Below are positions 62,498 through 64,000 of a stretch of 64,000 nucleotides of DNA, one piece after another. Location: assembly GCA_039810585.1 (NCBI GenBank), contig JBDHXF010000014.1:5325-69324 (forward strand), given 5' to 3'. How positions within the stretch are numbered: the stretch's first letter is position 1; each line of letters begins with the position of its first letter. Origin of the DNA: JBBATK01 sp039810585 (GTDB lineage Bacteria > Bacteroidota > Ignavibacteria > Kapaibacteriales > NICIL-2). The translations under genes were made by a program, and so were the position numbers. The notes beneath the pieces were generated by a model. It saw nothing but the letters and a program-made list of their open reading frames with translations, was not told where the DNA came from and did not search any database.

Positions 62498-63088
62498 ATG
62501 TCAGAACTCGATCATGTCCGACACTCGTTGGCGCACTTTGCACAGATGAACGAGGACGATTTTAGCTTGTCGTCATCTTACTGGGTGGTGCAGGATTTCA
62601 AGAAGGGGCAGATGTACAATCCTGAGGGGAGTATATGTCAGTACTTGGGCTTCATCATGCACGGGTACTTCCGTTCGTACCTCATGTCTGAGGACGGATC
62701 GGAGAAGAACATCTTCTTGTTCTTGCCAAATCAGGTGGTGACCTCGTACAAGAGTTTTGTGCACAAGACTCCGTGTGAATACAACACGCAAGCCTTGACC
62801 GATTCGCGGACCGTGTGTATTACGCTGGAGCACTTAAAGCTGCTCTATCAGAAATCGCACGGATGGGAGCGTTTTGGACGACTCTTAGCAGAGCGGGCAT
62901 TTGATGTTGCCAACGATCGTGCGGAGAGTTTTCTGTTTAAAACCGCGGAGGAGCGTTACCGAGATTTGATACGCATGCAGCCTGATGTCATCGAGAATAT
63001 TCCGCTGTACCACATCTCTTCCTATCTGGGCATTGCCGGTCCGTCGCTGAGTCGCATACGCCGCCGCATTGCCACCAAACGATTTTAA
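62498..63088 (+). CDS. Crp/Fnr-family transcriptional regulator
   Basis: 196 residues. An N-terminal cyclic-nucleotide-binding-like barrel (about 15-120: VVQDFKKGQMYNPEGSICQYLGFIMHGYFRSYLMSEDGSEKNIFLFLPNQ) is followed by a dimer helix and a degenerate helix-turn-helix (about 165-192, ENIPLYHISSYLGIAGPSLSRIRRRI). The pattern IP.YHISSYLGI...SLSRIRRRI is typical of the short Bacteroidota Crp/Fnr proteins. No Fe-S cysteine set is visible. It is followed after 72 bp by an NTF2-like gene, a frequent kind of pairing, so it may regulate it. Confidence 0.92.
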   Translation: MSELDHVRHSLAHFAQMNEDDFSLSSSYWVVQDFKKGQMYNPEGSICQYLGFIMHGYFRSYLMSEDGSEKNIFLFLPNQVVTSYKSFVHKTPCEYNTQALTDSRTVCITLEHLKLLYQKSHGWERFGRLLAERAFDVANDRAESFLFKTAEERYRDLIRMQPDVIENIPLYHISSYLGIAGPSLSRIRRRIATKRF

Positions 63089-63160
63089 CACAGGTTAAGC
63101 TCATTCAGTTTTGCATCTCGGATGTTTGTACCGTTATTAATCACTTACCTTTATAACTGT

Positions 63161-63574
63161 ATGAACGCCCTAACAACCTCCGTTGCCGAAGAAAACGGCA
63201 TCAAAGTCCGTCGCGGTTATGCTGCTTTTAACACTGCCGACATGGCAACGCTCAGCGAATTATTCCATCCCGACGCTATATGGCACACACCGGGAAAGAG
63301 TCCTGTCGCCGGTAGTTTCAAGGGGCGCGACGCAGTCTTTGCTCACTTCGGACACTATGGTGCCGAGACAGCCGGAAGCTTCAAGGCCATGTTGCAGGAT
63401 GTAGTCGCCAACGAAAACGGCACGGCAGTGGGCATTCATCGGAACACCGGCACGCGCAATGGTAAGACGCTCGATGTGGCTTGTTGTATCGTGTTCGAAT
63501 TCAAAGATGGTCAGGCTATCAGTGGCCGTGAGTACTTTTTCGATCTGCACGCTTGGGACGCCTTTTGGTCTTAA
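63161..63574 (+). CDS. NTF2-like/SnoaL-type protein
   Basis: About 137 residues from MNALTTSVAEENGIKVRRGYAAF; an upstream in-frame ATG at 63122 is less likely. The cone-shaped NTF2 fold is indicated by RRGYAAFNTADMATLSELFHPDAIWHTPGKSPVAGSFKGRDAVFAHF and ALQDVVAN-like then VACCIVFEFKDGQAISGREYFFDLHAWDAFWS, typical of SnoaL-like ketosteroid isomerase relatives. The ligand or reaction is unknown; many are small-molecule isomerases or hydrolases. It follows the Crp/Fnr gene. Confidence 0.9.
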   Translation: MNALTTSVAEENGIKVRRGYAAFNTADMATLSELFHPDAIWHTPGKSPVAGSFKGRDAVFAHFGHYGAETAGSFKAMLQDVVANENGTAVGIHRNTGTRNGKTLDVACCIVFEFKDGQAISGREYFFDLHAWDAFWS

Positions 63575-63635
63575 GCATTGAGGCTATGCGCCGGAAAACA
63601 GGAGAAATTTCTGGTAGAGATTCGTTCCTGGATAT

Positions 63636-63733
63636 GTAGACCTTGGTAGTTCTGATCGAAAGATCAATCGAAGATCTCAAGAGAAAGTCTACTTTCAGCC
63701 CGTAACACACGCCGTGTTGCGGGTTTTTTGTTT
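63636..63733 (+). ncRNA. candidate small structured RNA ending in a terminator
   Basis: GTAGAC (63636-63641) can pair with GTCTAC (63687-63692), enclosing a perfect hairpin TGATC-GAAA-GATCA (63653-63666) capped by a GNRA tetraloop. A strong terminator follows directly (63699-63729). This nested layout suggests a small RNA or a structured mRNA 3' end for the NTF2-like gene. No known RNA family is recognised. Confidence 0.4.
63699..63729 (+). terminator. strong intrinsic terminator
   Basis: Arms CCCGTAACAC and GTGTTGCGGG pair over 10 bp (one G-U) around ACGCC, followed by TTTTTTGTTTT. It ends plus-strand transcription from the NTF2-like gene or from a small RNA. Confidence 0.92.
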
Positions 63734-64000
63734 TCGCTTCAACGGTTCTGTCGTAGTCGTTTTTCGTCGTCGAAAGGCCGGGCATAGGTGTCAGTGGGGG
63801 CTAAGCGATGATCAAATGAGAGTATCGGCCGGGTACGGGGAAGAGACGGCAGAAGGTCAGCAATCACGGGACTGGGAACTGACATCCTGCACACAGCAGA
63901 TCTGCGACAGACGCAAGAAGGAGCGATCTCTTCTTTTCCGATCTGGCCTTTTGAGTTATGTTGTGCCGAGAGAACATGCAATACAACGTCGCGAACGGAG

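Larger units (their letters stand above)
63575..64000. other. right-edge region: possible structured RNA, terminator and an unclear frame
   Basis: 426 bp. The plus strand carries a structured segment and terminator (63636-63733). On the minus strand a frame from the edge to 63739 stays open (about 87 codons, ending FDDEKRLRQNR) and could be the end of a gene outside the window, but no family is recognised. An ATG at 63976 on the plus strand is too near the edge to judge. Confidence 0.5.

Overview
The window looks like a chromosome segment from the Bacteroidota/Chlorobi/Ignavibacteria/Kapabacteria side of the tree. The main reasons are five large secreted proteins with C-terminal type IX secretion (T9SS) sorting domains, two gene clusters built around PD40/OmpA proteins, a Bacteroidota-style Crp/Fnr regulator, and mostly weak Shine-Dalgarno sequences. 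I lean towards a Kapabacteria/Ignavibacteria-like organism, but that is inference; no rRNA gene is present to settle it. I found no tRNA, rRNA, CRISPR array or recognisable transposase.

Layout. 1-2630 (minus): radA, an ECF sigma factor and a membrane anti-sigma-like protein cut by the window edge. 2971-8395 (minus): envelope cluster 1 (beta-barrel protein, large surface protein, PD40-OmpA protein). 8584-12721 (plus): MacAB/Lol-like ABC system (adaptor, TPR lipoprotein, FtsX-type permease, ATPase). 12740-14083: T9SS cargo. 14278-19848 (minus): complete RND efflux operon (adaptor, pump, TolC-like channel). 19897-21968: SDR39U1-type epimerase, then rpsF-rplI with no rpsR between them. 22259-26522 (plus): queF-queD, gltX, a small lipoprotein and an NtrC-type regulator, the last three joined by overlapping start/stop codons. 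26595-28144: dtd and an SPFH protein. 28242-33623: two large BNR-repeat T9SS cargo proteins. 33984-35129: DNA polymerase III delta'. 35346-37147: arsenic operon arsR-arsM-arsC with two palindromic operators, beside a 5'-truncated ATPase fragment. 37840-39600: ABC exporter. 39890-46978: a 2362-residue surface protein. 47366-54525: a DUF4331 protein, a TPR protein and a TonB-dependent receptor, convergent with an ECF sigma/RskA-type anti-sigma pair. 55366-62365: a lone unknown secreted protein, then envelope cluster 2, lying between two copies of a roughly 200-bp direct repeat. 62498-64000: Crp/Fnr regulator, NTF2-like protein, and a possible structured RNA with a strong terminator.

How it works together. 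Most of the window serves the cell envelope: export to the surface (T9SS cargo; the secretion machinery itself is not here), efflux (RND and two ABC systems), outer-membrane uptake (TonB receptor), peptidoglycan-anchored envelope proteins (two PD40-OmpA clusters), and regulators that may watch the envelope (two sigma/anti-sigma pairs). The best candidate for a poorly described system is the DUF4331/TPR/TonB-receptor/ECF-RskA locus; the two envelope clusters are second.

Intergenic DNA holds many perfect hairpins and short tandem repeats with periods of 11, 21, 22 and 23 bp, two of which start inside a gene's last codons and repeat its stop codon. A hairpin followed by GAATAATGA occurs three times, once inside the coding region of the giant protein.
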